A stretch of DNA of 64,000 nt from CAVTPD01 sp963736575 (GTDB lineage: Bacteria > Bacteroidota > Bacteroidia > Cytophagales > JAAEPT01): the NCBI GenBank assembly GCA_963736575.1, contig CAVTPD010000001.1, positions 1,178,001-1,242,000 of the forward strand. Direction: 5' to 3'. Position numbers and translations under genes: made by a program. The notes under the pieces were generated by a model that ran no database searches, was not told the DNA's origin, and saw only the letters and a list, made by a program, of their open reading frames with translations. Below, piece by piece: positions 44,292 to 53,884 of the stretch; the stretch's first letter is position 1; each line of letters opens with the position of its first letter.

Positions 44292-44373
44292 AGCTGTGTT
44301 TAAATTCAGATAAGTACAAAACCACCACTTTGTTTATAGCAACATGTTACCTTACAAAAAGTAACTTTCTGTT

Positions 44374-46479
44374 TTAATAGAATATTAACAAAGTCACTAC
44401 AAATATACTTAGGAAGAAAAATGGCCAGAAAACAAGTTTTAAGAACTTATTATTTTCCCTTGTAAGAAAGTTTTTCTTAGCTAAATCAAACAGAACAATA
44501 TTTATTGAAAATACTGCTATTATAAAATAAATAACAAAATAAAAGGATTCTAAATAGGTAATGCTTGGGGAGAAAATAGTTTTCCTAAAATCTATATGCG
44601 ACAAAACCAAAATGAATAATAAACCGGCAATAGCTTCAATGCCTACCGTTTTACGTTCCGTTCCATTATGTTCTCTTAAATTAAACAGCAATAAATAAAT
44701 CATTAAGCTTACCAATGTAATGGGGATCATTTGCTTAATAAAGGCATTTAAAAAGGGCCTCCGGGTTTTTATTTCAAACTGTAGCATAGGTATGTTACCC
44801 ATTTCTGCTAATGCTTTAGAGTCAAAATCACCAGAAAGCTCGTGATGTGTAAAACTGAATTTTGTAGAAATATAGCGTAAAGAAGAAGTTCTAGAATCTT
44901 TTGAAATACCGGGTAATTCTGAGGTATTTAATGATTTATAGCTTTTAATATCGGGGGTTAAAATAATGTTTTTGTCAAAATCTGGGTATCCTATTTTTAG
45001 TTTTACGGTTTTGGTATTAAATGGGTACTTCAAATAGTCAAAATTGAAAATGAAAGTAGATCTAAAATACCATTTCACTAGTATGTGATCACTTTTTTCA
45101 ATTTCATCTATCTTCTGTAAATAATTTGCTTCGGCAAAAGGGGATAACTGAGGAAAATAGAGGGCCGGTTCTATAGCGTTATTTAAAGGATATTTTTGCC
45201 ATATCCACCCGCTCATGCCAACATTATAGGAGTCTTGGTATTCTATTTTCTCAAGAAATATTCCTGTAGGTATTTCATGTAAAGGTTTTATACTAAACTG
45301 TTTTCTTTTTGTGTTTTGCAGGGAAATGAAATTATCTGCAGCTGTTTTATCGGTTATAATTATATCTGTATTTTGCTCTGTATTATAGCGGTCATTTAAA
45401 TTTAGGTACCATACAAAAACAATATTGGTAATAAGAATTGCTGTAACCGAAAAACTAAATGTCCAAGCTTCGGTACGGGTTATTCCTTCTTGGTAAATAA
45501 TTAAGAGTAAGATTAACGCAATAAATATTGATGCCGAAATGAATAAATTGATAAGCTTATCTTTTAAAGCTTGGTTATTTTCAAATAAATCAATGTCTGA
45601 GAAAACGGTTATTAATTTCCAGTCGTGGTTGCAAAGTTCTTCATAACATAAAGAAATTGTACGGTCTTGTGTATCGTATTGTTGTAAAAAGCCGTGTGGT
45701 TTTGAAACCACACTGTCTGTTATAGCTTGATTTCTAAATACACTGCTTACATTTTTTTTCAAAACTAAGTCTGAATTGGGGTGGGTGATTACAGTACCTG
45801 TTTTATTAATTAAAAAACCGAAACCACCTTTCCCTAAACTTATGTCATGCATAATATCTATTAAATCGTTAATAGATAAAGTATAGGTGACAACTCCAAT
45901 TATCCGTCCCTCCTTAATAATGGGCGAAGAATAATCGGTTACCAAATTTTTAGTGCTACCGGCATAATAAGGCGTATCCCATCCTGCTAATTTGTTTTTC
46001 ACAACCTCTGTATACCATTTTGCCGCTATTAAAGTGCTATCAGTATAGTTGTAAATGGTGTCTAAGCGAACAGAAATGCCCCTGTGTTTATCATAAAACA
46101 CAGAAAATAAACGATCTTCCTTAGAAAATTCATAAGGTTCAAAAGAAATTGAGACACCTGATATTTGAGGAATAGAACGGGCCTTGGATTCGCAAAAAAG
46201 AGCGATCTCTTCTTTCGTAAAACGCTCTTTTTTAGAGAACTCTTGTATGGTAGATTCAGTTTCTGTTTCTACGGTTTTTAGAAGAAGATTAATCTCTTTT
46301 TCAATTTCTTTGGTACTGGTTATCGCAAAATCTTTTCCGTTGTCAAAAGTGTTTTTTTCAAGCGTTTTATATAAATAATATTGGTAAACAAGGTTGCAAC
46401 CCGCAAACAATACAAATGCGAGTACAATTAACTTTTTGCTTTTTAAAGATAGCTGCTTGATTTTGCGTATGATTTTCAC
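44374..46479 (-). CDS. Cache-domain sensor fused to a pentameric ligand-gated ion channel (Cys-loop superfamily)
   Basis: 701 residues. TM1 (about 17-34) is followed by a periplasmic Cache-like domain (about 35-305: PQISGVSISFEPYEF, KWYTEVVKNKLAGWDTPYY, IIGVVTYTLSINDL, GFGFLINKTGTVITHPN). TM2 (309-331) and TM3 (about 340-358) return to the periplasm. Residues about 365-575 look like the pLGIC beta-sandwich, with FNFDYLKYPFNTKTVKLKI at about 475-493 matching the Pro-loop (Y/F)PFD-x-Q. Four C-terminal helices follow: M1 after RRPF (about 577-600, with the conserved Pro), M2 (608-630), M3 starting TYLESFYF (637-660) and M4 (680-701). The loop Cys residues are absent, as in other bacterial channels. 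Asn replaces the usual Asp of PFD. The protein is probably an ion channel gated or modulated by a small ligand. It stands alone, 70 nt from the Ca/Na exchanger gene. Confidence 0.8.
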   Translation of the reverse strand: MKIIRKIKQLSLKSKKLIVLAFVLFAGCNLVYQYYLYKTLEKNTFDNGKDFAITSTKEIEKEINLLLKTVETETESTIQEFSKKERFTKEEIALFCESKARSIPQISGVSISFEPYEFSKEDRLFSVFYDKHRGISVRLDTIYNYTDSTLIAAKWYTEVVKNKLAGWDTPYYAGSTKNLVTDYSSPIIKEGRIIGVVTYTLSINDLIDIMHDISLGKGGFGFLINKTGTVITHPNSDLVLKKNVSSVFRNQAITDSVVSKPHGFLQQYDTQDRTISLCYEELCNHDWKLITVFSDIDLFENNQALKDKLINLFISASIFIALILLLIIYQEGITRTEAWTFSFSVTAILITNIVFVWYLNLNDRYNTEQNTDIIITDKTAADNFISLQNTKRKQFSIKPLHEIPTGIFLEKIEYQDSYNVGMSGWIWQKYPLNNAIEPALYFPQLSPFAEANYLQKIDEIEKSDHILVKWYFRSTFIFNFDYLKYPFNTKTVKLKIGYPDFDKNIILTPDIKSYKSLNTSELPGISKDSRTSSLRYISTKFSFTHHELSGDFDSKALAEMGNIPMLQFEIKTRRPFLNAFIKQMIPITLVSLMIYLLLFNLREHNGTERKTVGIEAIAGLLFILVLSHIDFRKTIFSPSITYLESFYFVIYFIIAVFSINIVLFDLAKKNFLTRENNKFLKLVFWPFFFLSIFVVTLLIFY

Positions 46480-46549
46480 GATGTAACTAATTGTCTTTTT
46501 ACCACTAAGAAAACTACCTTAAAACTCTTTACAAAGAACAATATTAGAT

Positions 46550-47506
46550 TTAACCTCTTATCAATACATAATATAGATAAGCTATGTAAACTAAAACAAG
46601 AACAATACCGTTCATACGGTTCAATTCAGACTTTCGGTTAACCACAATGGCTAAGATAATTAACGCACAAGAACCAATCATTACCAAAATATCTGGGTTA
46701 CTAATGTGGCTAAATGGTATTGGCTGAATGGTAGAGCTTAGACCAAGAATCCACAACAAATTAAAAATGTTAGAGCCTATAACATTACCAATAGCTAAAT
46801 CTGTTTTGTTTTTATAAGCTGCCATACAAGAGGTCACTAATTCGGGTAAAGAGGTTCCTACGGCAATTACGGTCAAGCCAATAAAGGATTGAGATAAACC
46901 CATTAATTCGGCAATTTTAACGGCTCCGTCCACTACCCATTTTCCACCTAAAAAAAGCATAACCACACCTGCTACAATCAATAGCAAAGATTTTTTAGTA
47001 CTGAAAAGTTTAACTTCCTCACCCTGTTCTTCTTCTTTTTCTTGTTTAGAAATAACAATAATGTAACCTATAAACATAAAGAAGAACACCAACATAAGTG
47101 CCCCATCAAAACGGCTTAAGTATAAGTTTTTACTTTGTGACCATAGGTTTGCGTTGGCCAAAAAGCCCACCATAAAAGTAGCTGCCATGGCCATAGGGAT
47201 TTCGGTAGTTAAAATACTCCTTTTTAAAGGCAGTTTTCGGATGGTAGCTGCCACGCCCAAAATCAATAGAACATTGCAAATGTTGCTACCAAAGATGTTA
47301 CCAATAGCTATTTCAGAATTTCCGTTAACGCTGGCAAAAAGGTTAACAATTAGTTCGGGCAAACTGGTACCGAAAGAGACAATAGTTAAACCGATAACCC
47401 ATTCAGAAATGTTTCTTTTTTTGGCAATGGAAGAAGCCCCATCTACTAAAAAACCGGCTCCTTTAATTAACAATACAAAACCAATAATTAATAATAAATA
47501 CGTCAT
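46550..47506 (-). CDS. Calcium/sodium antiporter (CaCA family, YrbG-like)
   Basis: 318 residues, ten membrane helices in two inverted halves. The two alpha-repeat signatures are visible: GLTIVSFGTSLPELIVN with GNIFGSN in the first half, and GLTVIAVGTSLPELVTS with GNVIGSNIFN in the second. The cytoplasmic loop between them is acidic (KQEKEEEQGEEVK). It exchanges Ca2+ for Na+ (or H+) across the inner membrane. Its start lies 94 nt downstream of the ABC permease stop, so it may share that transcript or have its own promoter. Proximity to the channel gene is suggestive only. Confidence 0.93.
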   Translation of the reverse strand: MTYLLLIIGFVLLIKGAGFLVDGASSIAKKRNISEWVIGLTIVSFGTSLPELIVNLFASVNGNSEIAIGNIFGSNICNVLLILGVAATIRKLPLKRSILTTEIPMAMAATFMVGFLANANLWSQSKNLYLSRFDGALMLVFFFMFIGYIIVISKQEKEEEQGEEVKLFSTKKSLLLIVAGVVMLFLGGKWVVDGAVKIAELMGLSQSFIGLTVIAVGTSLPELVTSCMAAYKNKTDLAIGNVIGSNIFNLLWILGLSSTIQPIPFSHISNPDILVMIGSCALIILAIVVNRKSELNRMNGIVLVLVYIAYLYYVLIRG

Positions 47507-47600
47507 TTTTCAGTGATTAAACTGCGTTAAATTGGGCGCAAGTGTAGGTGTTTTTTCTAATATAAAAATGAAGTAGCCGTGTTTTATTTTAAGATTGGTC

Positions 47601-48818
47601 TTAACCCTTTTCCAAGACCTTAGGGTCAAAAGCATCTCGCAAAGCATTACCAAAAATATTAAAGGCAAATACCAACAAAGAAATGCATAAACCGGGGAAT
47701 AAAACCAAATGCCAACTGTTGTCGCTGGTCATTAATTTATAGCCTTCGTGTACCATTAAACCCCAAGAAGGAGTAGGGGGCTGAACACCCAAACCCAAGA
47801 AACTAAGCCCCGCTTCAATTAAAATAGCTGAAGAGAAATTAGACGTAGCCACTACAATTAAAGGGCCCATAATATTGGGTAAAATATGCCTGAAAATGAT
47901 TCTTAATTCCGAAAGGCCCAACGCTTTGGCTGCTTCAATGTACGGTTGTTCACGGGTTTCAATCACTTGGCCACGTACCACACGGGCGGTTTCTACCCAA
48001 GTGGTTAAACCAACCGCCAAAAAGGCTACCCAAATCCCTTTACTTTGAATGGCCATACTAATGGCAATCACCAACATAATCCCAGGGATTGACCAAACTA
48101 CTGTGGTAAACCAAAGAATTACATCGTCTACCCAACCTCTAAAATAACCGGCAAGTGCCCCTAATACCAAGCCAATACTCATAGAGATAAGCACCGAAAG
48201 AAAACCAATGGAAATTGACACTCTTGTACCAAAAAGCAAACGGCTAAGCATATCTCTACCGCTGTTGTCTGTTCCTAAAACATAAGTTTTTTGGGTAAGG
48301 CTTTCTTTATTCCATAACGTTAAAAGCTCCGTTTTAGATTTTGTTATTTGTTCACCATCAGTTAAACGGAAGGTAACGTTTCCACCATTTATTGAAATGG
48401 ATTGGTTTTTATCAATAGGGTAAAGGCAGTCTACAATATTCGTTATGTCGGTTAAGGCTTTTTGAGAACCGTATAAAGAATAAGTAACATCCAAATTACT
48501 ACTATCAATTTGGTACCAGTCAATTCCGCGGATAAAATAAGGAGATTCTTGCCCGTTAATCATTTTAGACAAAAACCATTGGTCTTCAATTTGCCAGTTC
48601 TTTCTAATTTTTAAAACGGAACACGTAAAACCAGGCGCTTGTTTGCGCAATTCAATAGCACCGTTGTTGGCATCGGGCGTATGGTCGGGCATTAACAAAT
48701 ATCCCGAAAGTGCTATAAAAAGGAAAATACTGAGAATCACCCCACCAATAATGGCAGACGGATTAGACTTCAGTTTATTGAAAATTATTTTACCGGGACT
48801 CTTAGAACTATTAGACAT
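47601..48818 (-). CDS. ABC transporter permease, DppC/OppC type
   Basis: 405 residues. TM1 (about 18-38) is followed by a long periplasmic insert of about 130 residues, then five C-terminal helices. The cytoplasmic EAA loop reads YIEAAKALGLSELRIIFRHILPN. VLGTDNSGRDMLSRLLFGTRVS before the second helix is the standard OppC/DppC motif. It would import peptides or similar solutes with a partner permease, two ATPases and a binding protein; none of these is nearby. The insert after TM1 is longer than in E. coli DppC. It overlaps the GT2 gene end by 8 nt. Confidence 0.9.
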   Translation of the reverse strand: MSNSSKSPGKIIFNKLKSNPSAIIGGVILSIFLFIALSGYLLMPDHTPDANNGAIELRKQAPGFTCSVLKIRKNWQIEDQWFLSKMINGQESPYFIRGIDWYQIDSSNLDVTYSLYGSQKALTDITNIVDCLYPIDKNQSISINGGNVTFRLTDGEQITKSKTELLTLWNKESLTQKTYVLGTDNSGRDMLSRLLFGTRVSISIGFLSVLISMSIGLVLGALAGYFRGWVDDVILWFTTVVWSIPGIMLVIAISMAIQSKGIWVAFLAVGLTTWVETARVVRGQVIETREQPYIEAAKALGLSELRIIFRHILPNIMGPLIVVATSNFSSAILIEAGLSFLGLGVQPPTPSWGLMVHEGYKLMTSDNSWHLVLFPGLCISLLVFAFNIFGNALRDAFDPKVLEKG

Positions 48819-49902
48819 GTATCTTTCTTCCTTTCCAAATATAGCTTCTTCTGCTTAGAGTAAGAACTCCAACAGCAATGGCATAAAAACTATAAGTGAA
48901 ATTGGCGATTATAAAACTTAAAATAGATAGTTTAAAATTGAAAAACGAAGCCGTTCTATAAAATAAGTAAGCATGCGAGAGGGTGACTAAAATAACGCCA
49001 ATAGGAACCCATTCTTTCTGAAAAGAAAAGTACAAAGCAATTAGAAAAAGTACATGAAACAAGAAAAGCAGTGGCGCTGCAATTAAATCAAGACCTTTGT
49101 TGGCTTTCCATTTGCCTGCCCAACGTACTTTTTGGTGCAGCATTTCACTAAAGGTTTCTTGTGCTTCGGTACGTACAATACAATCTTGGTGGTGAGCAAA
49201 GCAGATTTGTTTGGGGTATTTCTTTTTTATTTTCTGAAGCAAAAACTGATCGTCACCGCTAGGGATGTTCTCATTTCCTTGGTAACCGTTCACCTCGTAA
49301 AAGACTTCTTTTTTAAACAATAAATTAGCACCATTAGCCATTGATGCATTTTTCCGTTCAAACTGAAGTTGTGTTATAGCCATTAACGCTAGCCATTCCA
49401 TAGCCTGAAACTGTGTAAGGAAACCTTTTGTTTCTTTCAGGAAAACAGGACCGGTTTGTAAAACAGCATCTTCGGCAATTATATTTTTTACGGAAGTGGA
49501 AAGCCATTTCGCTCCAACAGAACAATCGGCATCAATGGTGAAAATGTATTCTCCGTTGGCCTCATCTATTCCGGTATTTAAAGCCTGTTTTTTACCTTCC
49601 GAAGGATTAATTAGAATATTGATTTTATCCTGAAACGGTTTTAGCTGTTCTAAACTATTGTCTGTAGAATGGTCGTTAATTACTATAATTTCAAATAATG
49701 CCTTATCGTAATCTTGCTGTAACAACTCTTTAATAAGTTTAGGCAAAGTCTCTTCTTCATTTCTGAAGGGAATAATAACGGAAACTTTTGGTAGCAATAG
49801 AGTAGGCGCTACAATCAATTCTTTTTCCTCTTTCCATTGTTTGGCTACATAGAAAACAGCTACTGCATAAAAGCTTAAAAGAAGAGCTAGCGTAAATAAC
49901 AT
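48811..49902 (-). CDS. Membrane-bound glycosyltransferase family 2
   Basis: 363 residues. N-terminal membrane helix (about 3-20), GT-A domain with PKVSVIIPFRNEEETLPKLI, VINDHSTDNS and the metal-binding DADCSVG (D-x-D), a GANLLFKKEVFYEVNG acceptor region and QKVRWAGKW (Q-x-x-R-W). Three to four C-terminal helices follow. This layout suits processive or lipid-linked sugar transfer at the inner membrane. Start codon and upstream stop overlap by 1 nt (TAATG) with the UPF0104 gene, so the two are translated together; such pairs may glycosylate and flip a lipid-linked sugar. Confidence 0.9.
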   Translation of the reverse strand: MLFTLALLLSFYAVAVFYVAKQWKEEKELIVAPTLLLPKVSVIIPFRNEEETLPKLIKELLQQDYDKALFEIIVINDHSTDNSLEQLKPFQDKINILINPSEGKKQALNTGIDEANGEYIFTIDADCSVGAKWLSTSVKNIIAEDAVLQTGPVFLKETKGFLTQFQAMEWLALMAITQLQFERKNASMANGANLLFKKEVFYEVNGYQGNENIPSGDDQFLLQKIKKKYPKQICFAHHQDCIVRTEAQETFSEMLHQKVRWAGKWKANKGLDLIAAPLLFLFHVLFLIALYFSFQKEWVPIGVILVTLSHAYLFYRTASFFNFKLSILSFIIANFTYSFYAIAVGVLTLSRRSYIWKGRKIHV

Positions 49903-50894
49903 TAGGCTTTTTGTGTTTTTCGGGTGGCAATAAAGAAGGTTCCTACTAAGGATGGAAAAACAATATTAACCAACCAAATGTATAAAGTAGCGCAAAGGAT
50001 TATAATTTCAGTTTCACCAATAAAACCAAAAATTAGAAGTGCACCAAGTTGACGAACACCTAAATCGGCAAAAATGTTAAAGGATATTATAGTAGAACGT
50101 AAGAATAAAACCAAAGCACTGGCGGCTAAAATAGTGGGTATACTGCTTATTGCACCAAAACCTACAAAAGCCAAATAGAACTGAAGTAGAAATACTAAAT
50201 AACGGGTTCCTGCTAAATAGGATATTTTTAAGATTTCGGGATAAGAATACAAACGCAATACAATTAAGTATTTCTTAAAAAGACTTTTTCCCCAATTGGT
50301 TTTTAAAATGAATAAAATAAAAGCCAACAGAAATAAACCTATTAAGACACTAACTACCGTGTTTTCTTGTATTTCATTCAGAAAAGGAAAAGGAGAGGAG
50401 GAGTTTTTAACCAAGTACATCAACCCTAATATTCCGGCTGAAAAAGCAAAGGCCATTTGTGTGATTCTACTTAATAAAATGGCACCCACTAAACGCTCTT
50501 TTTTTATGTAATCTGAAAACAATAATCTCCCAAAAATATCACCTACACTTTTAGGCGCTAACATACCACTGCCTAGCCCCGCTAAAGTGGCTTTTAATGC
50601 CGAAGAGAAATTAATTTTTTGTAATGGTTTAGAAAGTACTTGCCATTTAAACGTTTCTAAAGCCCAGTTTACTAAACTTAGTGCTAGGCAAAAACTTAAC
50701 AATAGAAAGTGGCTAGAACTTAAATTAGGGACTTCAGTTAATAACTTTTGTAAATCTTCTCCTTTAGTATACAGAACAAATAAAAGCCCCGCTAAAATGC
50801 CTAAAGTGATAAGAATATTAAATAAGGGGTGCTTTAAAACGCGCTGAATCAATTTGTGAAAGGGCTTAATTTCTAAGAAATTCGAATGGAACAA
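49902..50894 (-). CDS. UPF0104 / lysylphosphatidylglycerol synthase TM-region family protein
   Basis: 330 residues, seven or eight membrane helices. The segment SALKATLAGLGSGMLAPKSVGDIFGRLLF is the conserved core of the UPF0104 (AglD-like) family. These proteins lack the catalytic soluble domain of MprF and are thought to move lipids or lipid-linked sugars. The gene is coupled by TAATG to the GT2 gene and is divergent from ruvC across 79 bp. Confidence 0.85.
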   Translation of the reverse strand: MFHSNFLEIKPFHKLIQRVLKHPLFNILITLGILAGLLFVLYTKGEDLQKLLTEVPNLSSSHFLLLSFCLALSLVNWALETFKWQVLSKPLQKINFSSALKATLAGLGSGMLAPKSVGDIFGRLLFSDYIKKERLVGAILLSRITQMAFAFSAGILGLMYLVKNSSSPFPFLNEIQENTVVSVLIGLFLLAFILFILKTNWGKSLFKKYLIVLRLYSYPEILKISYLAGTRYLVFLLQFYLAFVGFGAISSIPTILAASALVLFLRSTIISFNIFADLGVRQLGALLIFGFIGETEIIILCATLYIWLVNIVFPSLVGTFFIATRKTQKA

Positions 50895-50973
50895 ATATAT
50901 ACATATTCAAAAGTAGTTAATGTAGCAATACTATATGAGTTAGTTAATTCATTTTATAATACCTTTACAGGGC

Positions 50974-51555
50974 ATGAGTTCAGAATTAGAAAAAAAGAAA
51001 ATAACTCCTTCAAAAATTATTTTAGGAATTGACCCGGGTACTTCTGTAATGGGCTATGGATTAATTGAGGTTACCGGTAGCCAAATAAAATTGATTCAGT
51101 ACGGGGTTATACATCTTAAGAAGTACGACAATCATGCACTAAAACTGAAGAAGATTTTTGACAGAGTTTCTTCTATTATTCAGGATTATCACCCAGACGA
51201 AGTGGCTTTGGAAGCTCCATTTTTTGGAAACAACGTTCAATCTATGTTAAAATTAGGTAGAGCTCAAGGGGTGGCTATGGCTGCTGCTTTGTTTCATGAA
51301 GTTCCAATTTCAGAATATGCACCTTTAAAAGTAAAACAAGCTGTAACGGGTAGGGGACGCGCTTCTAAAGAACAAGTAGCCGCCATGATTATGCAATTGT
51401 TAGGCATAAAAGAAGCACCTAAATTGCTAGATGCAACAGATGCTTTGGGGGTGGCTATTTGCCATCATTTTAATGGAAACAATCCGGTTAAAAAATCTGG
51501 TAATTCTTGGAAAGGATTTTTGTCCGATAATCCAGATAGAATTATCGGACAGTAA
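50974..51555 (+). CDS. ruvC: Crossover junction endodeoxyribonuclease RuvC
   Basis: 193 residues. Catalytic acidic residues are visible in order: LGIDPGTSVMGYG (first Asp), LEAPFFGNNVQSMLKLGRAQG (Glu) and ATDALGVAICH (the last Asp pair). The enzyme cuts Holliday junctions with RuvAB, which is not in this window. The start ATG at 50974 opens MSSELEKKKITPSK, a short extra N-terminus compared with E. coli RuvC. It converges with otsAB with a 5-nt gap. Confidence 0.95.
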   Translation: MSSELEKKKITPSKIILGIDPGTSVMGYGLIEVTGSQIKLIQYGVIHLKKYDNHALKLKKIFDRVSSIIQDYHPDEVALEAPFFGNNVQSMLKLGRAQGVAMAAALFHEVPISEYAPLKVKQAVTGRGRASKEQVAAMIMQLLGIKEAPKLLDATDALGVAICHHFNGNNPVKKSGNSWKGFLSDNPDRIIGQ

Positions 51556-51560
51556 TCTTT

Positions 51561-53738
51561 TTAATCTACACAACTAGAAAGAATTCTTCTTATTTGTTGT
51601 ACCGAACGCACATTGTATTTTGCTTCGGAAGCACCTAAGCCTACTTTAATACTAAAGGCATTTTCAGGCATAACTTTAAAGGTATCTTCATCTGTCCAGT
51701 CATCACCGGCAGCAAAAATGAAGTCCCAATTGTCTTTAGCCAACCATTTAACGGCCGCCCTACCTTTATTTACACCAGAGTTTTTCACCTCAATAACTTT
51801 GTTGCCTTCCAAAATAGATACATCCATATTAGAGGTTAAGTACTGCAGGTTAGAAACTAATTCACGTGCTCTTAACTCACCAAATTCAACATCTGCTTTT
51901 CTATAATGCCAAACCAAAGAGAAATCTTTATGTTCTATCATAGAACCCGGTGTTCTGGCAACGTATAGCTCTAAAATAGGTAAAACATCTTCTTTCCATG
52001 ACTGATCCAAATCGTCAATCATAACCCAATCACTGTCTCTTTCTTTTACCCACACACCATGTTCGGCTACAAATTCAAAGTTTTTGTATTTAGAAAATGT
52101 TTTCTGAATAAACTGTCGGTCTCTTCCCGAAATAATAATGACACGGTTTTGTTCGTCGTCATTTAATTTATTAAGAATATGTTCTAATTCAGGGTCTGGA
52201 ACGGCAGCATTTGGTGAAGAATGAAACGGAACCAAGGTTCCGTCATAATCTAAGAAGATCAAGCGTTTATTAGACTTTTTATAATCTTCGCAGAATAAGT
52301 TTTCAGAAGCTACTGTTATTTGCTTAGCCATAAGAGATTTTTGAGCCTCTTTGGTTTTATTTAATTGATCCATGAAAACCTTTACCCAGTTATGAATGTC
52401 ATAACGTTTAAGCTTGGCTTGCATCTCGGTATTTCTTCTAATTTGTTCGTCTTCGGGCATATTTAAGGCCACATATAAAGACTCAACAATTTTATTGATA
52501 TCGTTCGGGTTAATAATAATGGCTTCAGAAAGCTCTTTAACAGAACCGGCCATTTCAGAAAGAATTAAAACCCCGGTTTTATCCAATTTACTGGCAATGT
52601 ATTCTTTGCAAACTAGGTTCATACCATCTCTTAATGGTGTAACCAACGCTACATCAGACATTACGTATAATGCAGAAAGTTTATGGAAGGGTAATGAACG
52701 GTAAAAATAATGAATTGGGGTCCAGTCTAGTTTACTAAATTTACCGTTTATTCTACCTACAAGAAGTTCTATTTCTTCTTTTAGGTGCATGTAAGACTCT
52801 ACTTTGTCTCTTGAGGGAACCACCAGAAGAATAAGAGAGACCTTGCCTTGAAATTCAGCATATTTTTCTAAGAAACGATCAAAAGCATATAGCCTTTGCG
52901 GAATACCTTTGGAATAATCTAAGCGGTCTATAGAAAGAATAAGTTGCTGAGAACTTAAGGAACCATAAAAGCTTTTGATTTCTTTGTGCGTGTCTTTTGA
53001 TAAAGCTGTTTGCGCAAATTTTTCGTAATCTATACCAATTGGTATAGCATCTACATTTACCAAACGGTCATTGTATTTTAAATGACCCATTTCATGATCG
53101 TGGCCTAATAAACGGCTTACCGCACTTAAAAAGTGGCGCATATCGTCGTATGTATGTACACCAATTAAATCGGCACCCAATAAACCCCTTAACAACCTCT
53201 TTCTCCAAGGTAAGGCTCTAAAGATTTCATAAGAAGGAAAAGGAATATGGTGAAAATAACCAATAGAAGCATTGGGTAACTCTTCTCTAATCATTTCGGG
53301 TAGCAGCATTAATTGGTAATCGTGCACCCAAATAACATCACCATCTTCGGCATATTTTAAGATTTCGTTACAAAATTTACGGTTTACTTTCACATAAGCA
53401 TCGTAAGTAACATCATCGTATTCAGTATATTGTGTGTGGTAATGAAAAAGAGGCCATATAGTAGAATTACTAAAGCCTTCATAATAGAGTTTAATATCTT
53501 CTTGTGTTAAGAAAACCGGACGCATGTTTTCTTTAGTAAGATCAGATAGTACTTGTTCTTTTTCTTCGTCAGAATCAACATCAATTCCAGGCCATCCTAA
53601 CCAAATATTATTTCCTTTTTTATAAACTGAACCTAGACCTGTAGCTAAACCTCCGGAGCTAGGAGTGTAGCTAATTCCTTCATCTGAGCGAACAATACTA
53701 ATGGGTAATCTATTGGAAACTATAATGGTTTTTGACAT
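51561..53738 (-). CDS. otsAB: Bifunctional trehalose-6-phosphate synthase / trehalose phosphatase
   Basis: 725 residues, fusion of two enzymes. Residues 1-about 465 are OtsA (GT20): GLATGLGSVYKKGNNIWLGW, WVHDYQLMLLPEMIRE, LSIDRLDYSKGIPQRL and LRDGMNLVCKEYIASK. Residues about 490-725 are OtsB (HAD): FLDYDGTLVPF (nucleophile Asp), IISGRDRQ and AAGDDWTDEDTF. It makes trehalose from UDP-glucose and glucose-6-P through trehalose-6-P, an osmo- and stress-protectant. The fused form is common in Bacteroidota. It is a single gene on the minus strand, 146 bp from the divergent relA/spoT gene, another stress gene. Confidence 0.95.
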   Translation of the reverse strand: MSKTIIVSNRLPISIVRSDEGISYTPSSGGLATGLGSVYKKGNNIWLGWPGIDVDSDEEKEQVLSDLTKENMRPVFLTQEDIKLYYEGFSNSTIWPLFHYHTQYTEYDDVTYDAYVKVNRKFCNEILKYAEDGDVIWVHDYQLMLLPEMIREELPNASIGYFHHIPFPSYEIFRALPWRKRLLRGLLGADLIGVHTYDDMRHFLSAVSRLLGHDHEMGHLKYNDRLVNVDAIPIGIDYEKFAQTALSKDTHKEIKSFYGSLSSQQLILSIDRLDYSKGIPQRLYAFDRFLEKYAEFQGKVSLILLVVPSRDKVESYMHLKEEIELLVGRINGKFSKLDWTPIHYFYRSLPFHKLSALYVMSDVALVTPLRDGMNLVCKEYIASKLDKTGVLILSEMAGSVKELSEAIIINPNDINKIVESLYVALNMPEDEQIRRNTEMQAKLKRYDIHNWVKVFMDQLNKTKEAQKSLMAKQITVASENLFCEDYKKSNKRLIFLDYDGTLVPFHSSPNAAVPDPELEHILNKLNDDEQNRVIIISGRDRQFIQKTFSKYKNFEFVAEHGVWVKERDSDWVMIDDLDQSWKEDVLPILELYVARTPGSMIEHKDFSLVWHYRKADVEFGELRARELVSNLQYLTSNMDVSILEGNKVIEVKNSGVNKGRAAVKWLAKDNWDFIFAAGDDWTDEDTFKVMPENAFSIKVGLGASEAKYNVRSVQQIRRILSSCVD

Positions 53739-53884
53739 TGGAAATCTATTTCTGAAAGGTGTTAATTAATCTTCAAACTAATTCTTATTATGCATTAAAT
53801 CAATTTTAAGAAATTTTAGTTTCTTTAGCTGTATTTTAAGGAAGAAAAGTAGCTCTTTTTTCAGCTAGATTTATAAATTTGACT

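Larger units (their letters stand above)
43614..44373. other. Intergenic region with repeat copy C and decayed mobile-element fragments
   Basis: About 760 bp without an intact gene. It holds a third copy of the composite repeat, a fragment that reads like the C-terminus of a REP-associated (Y1/IS200-like) transposase, and a broken minus-strand frame. The rest, near 43990-44100, is Gly-codon-rich and featureless. Confidence 0.65.
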
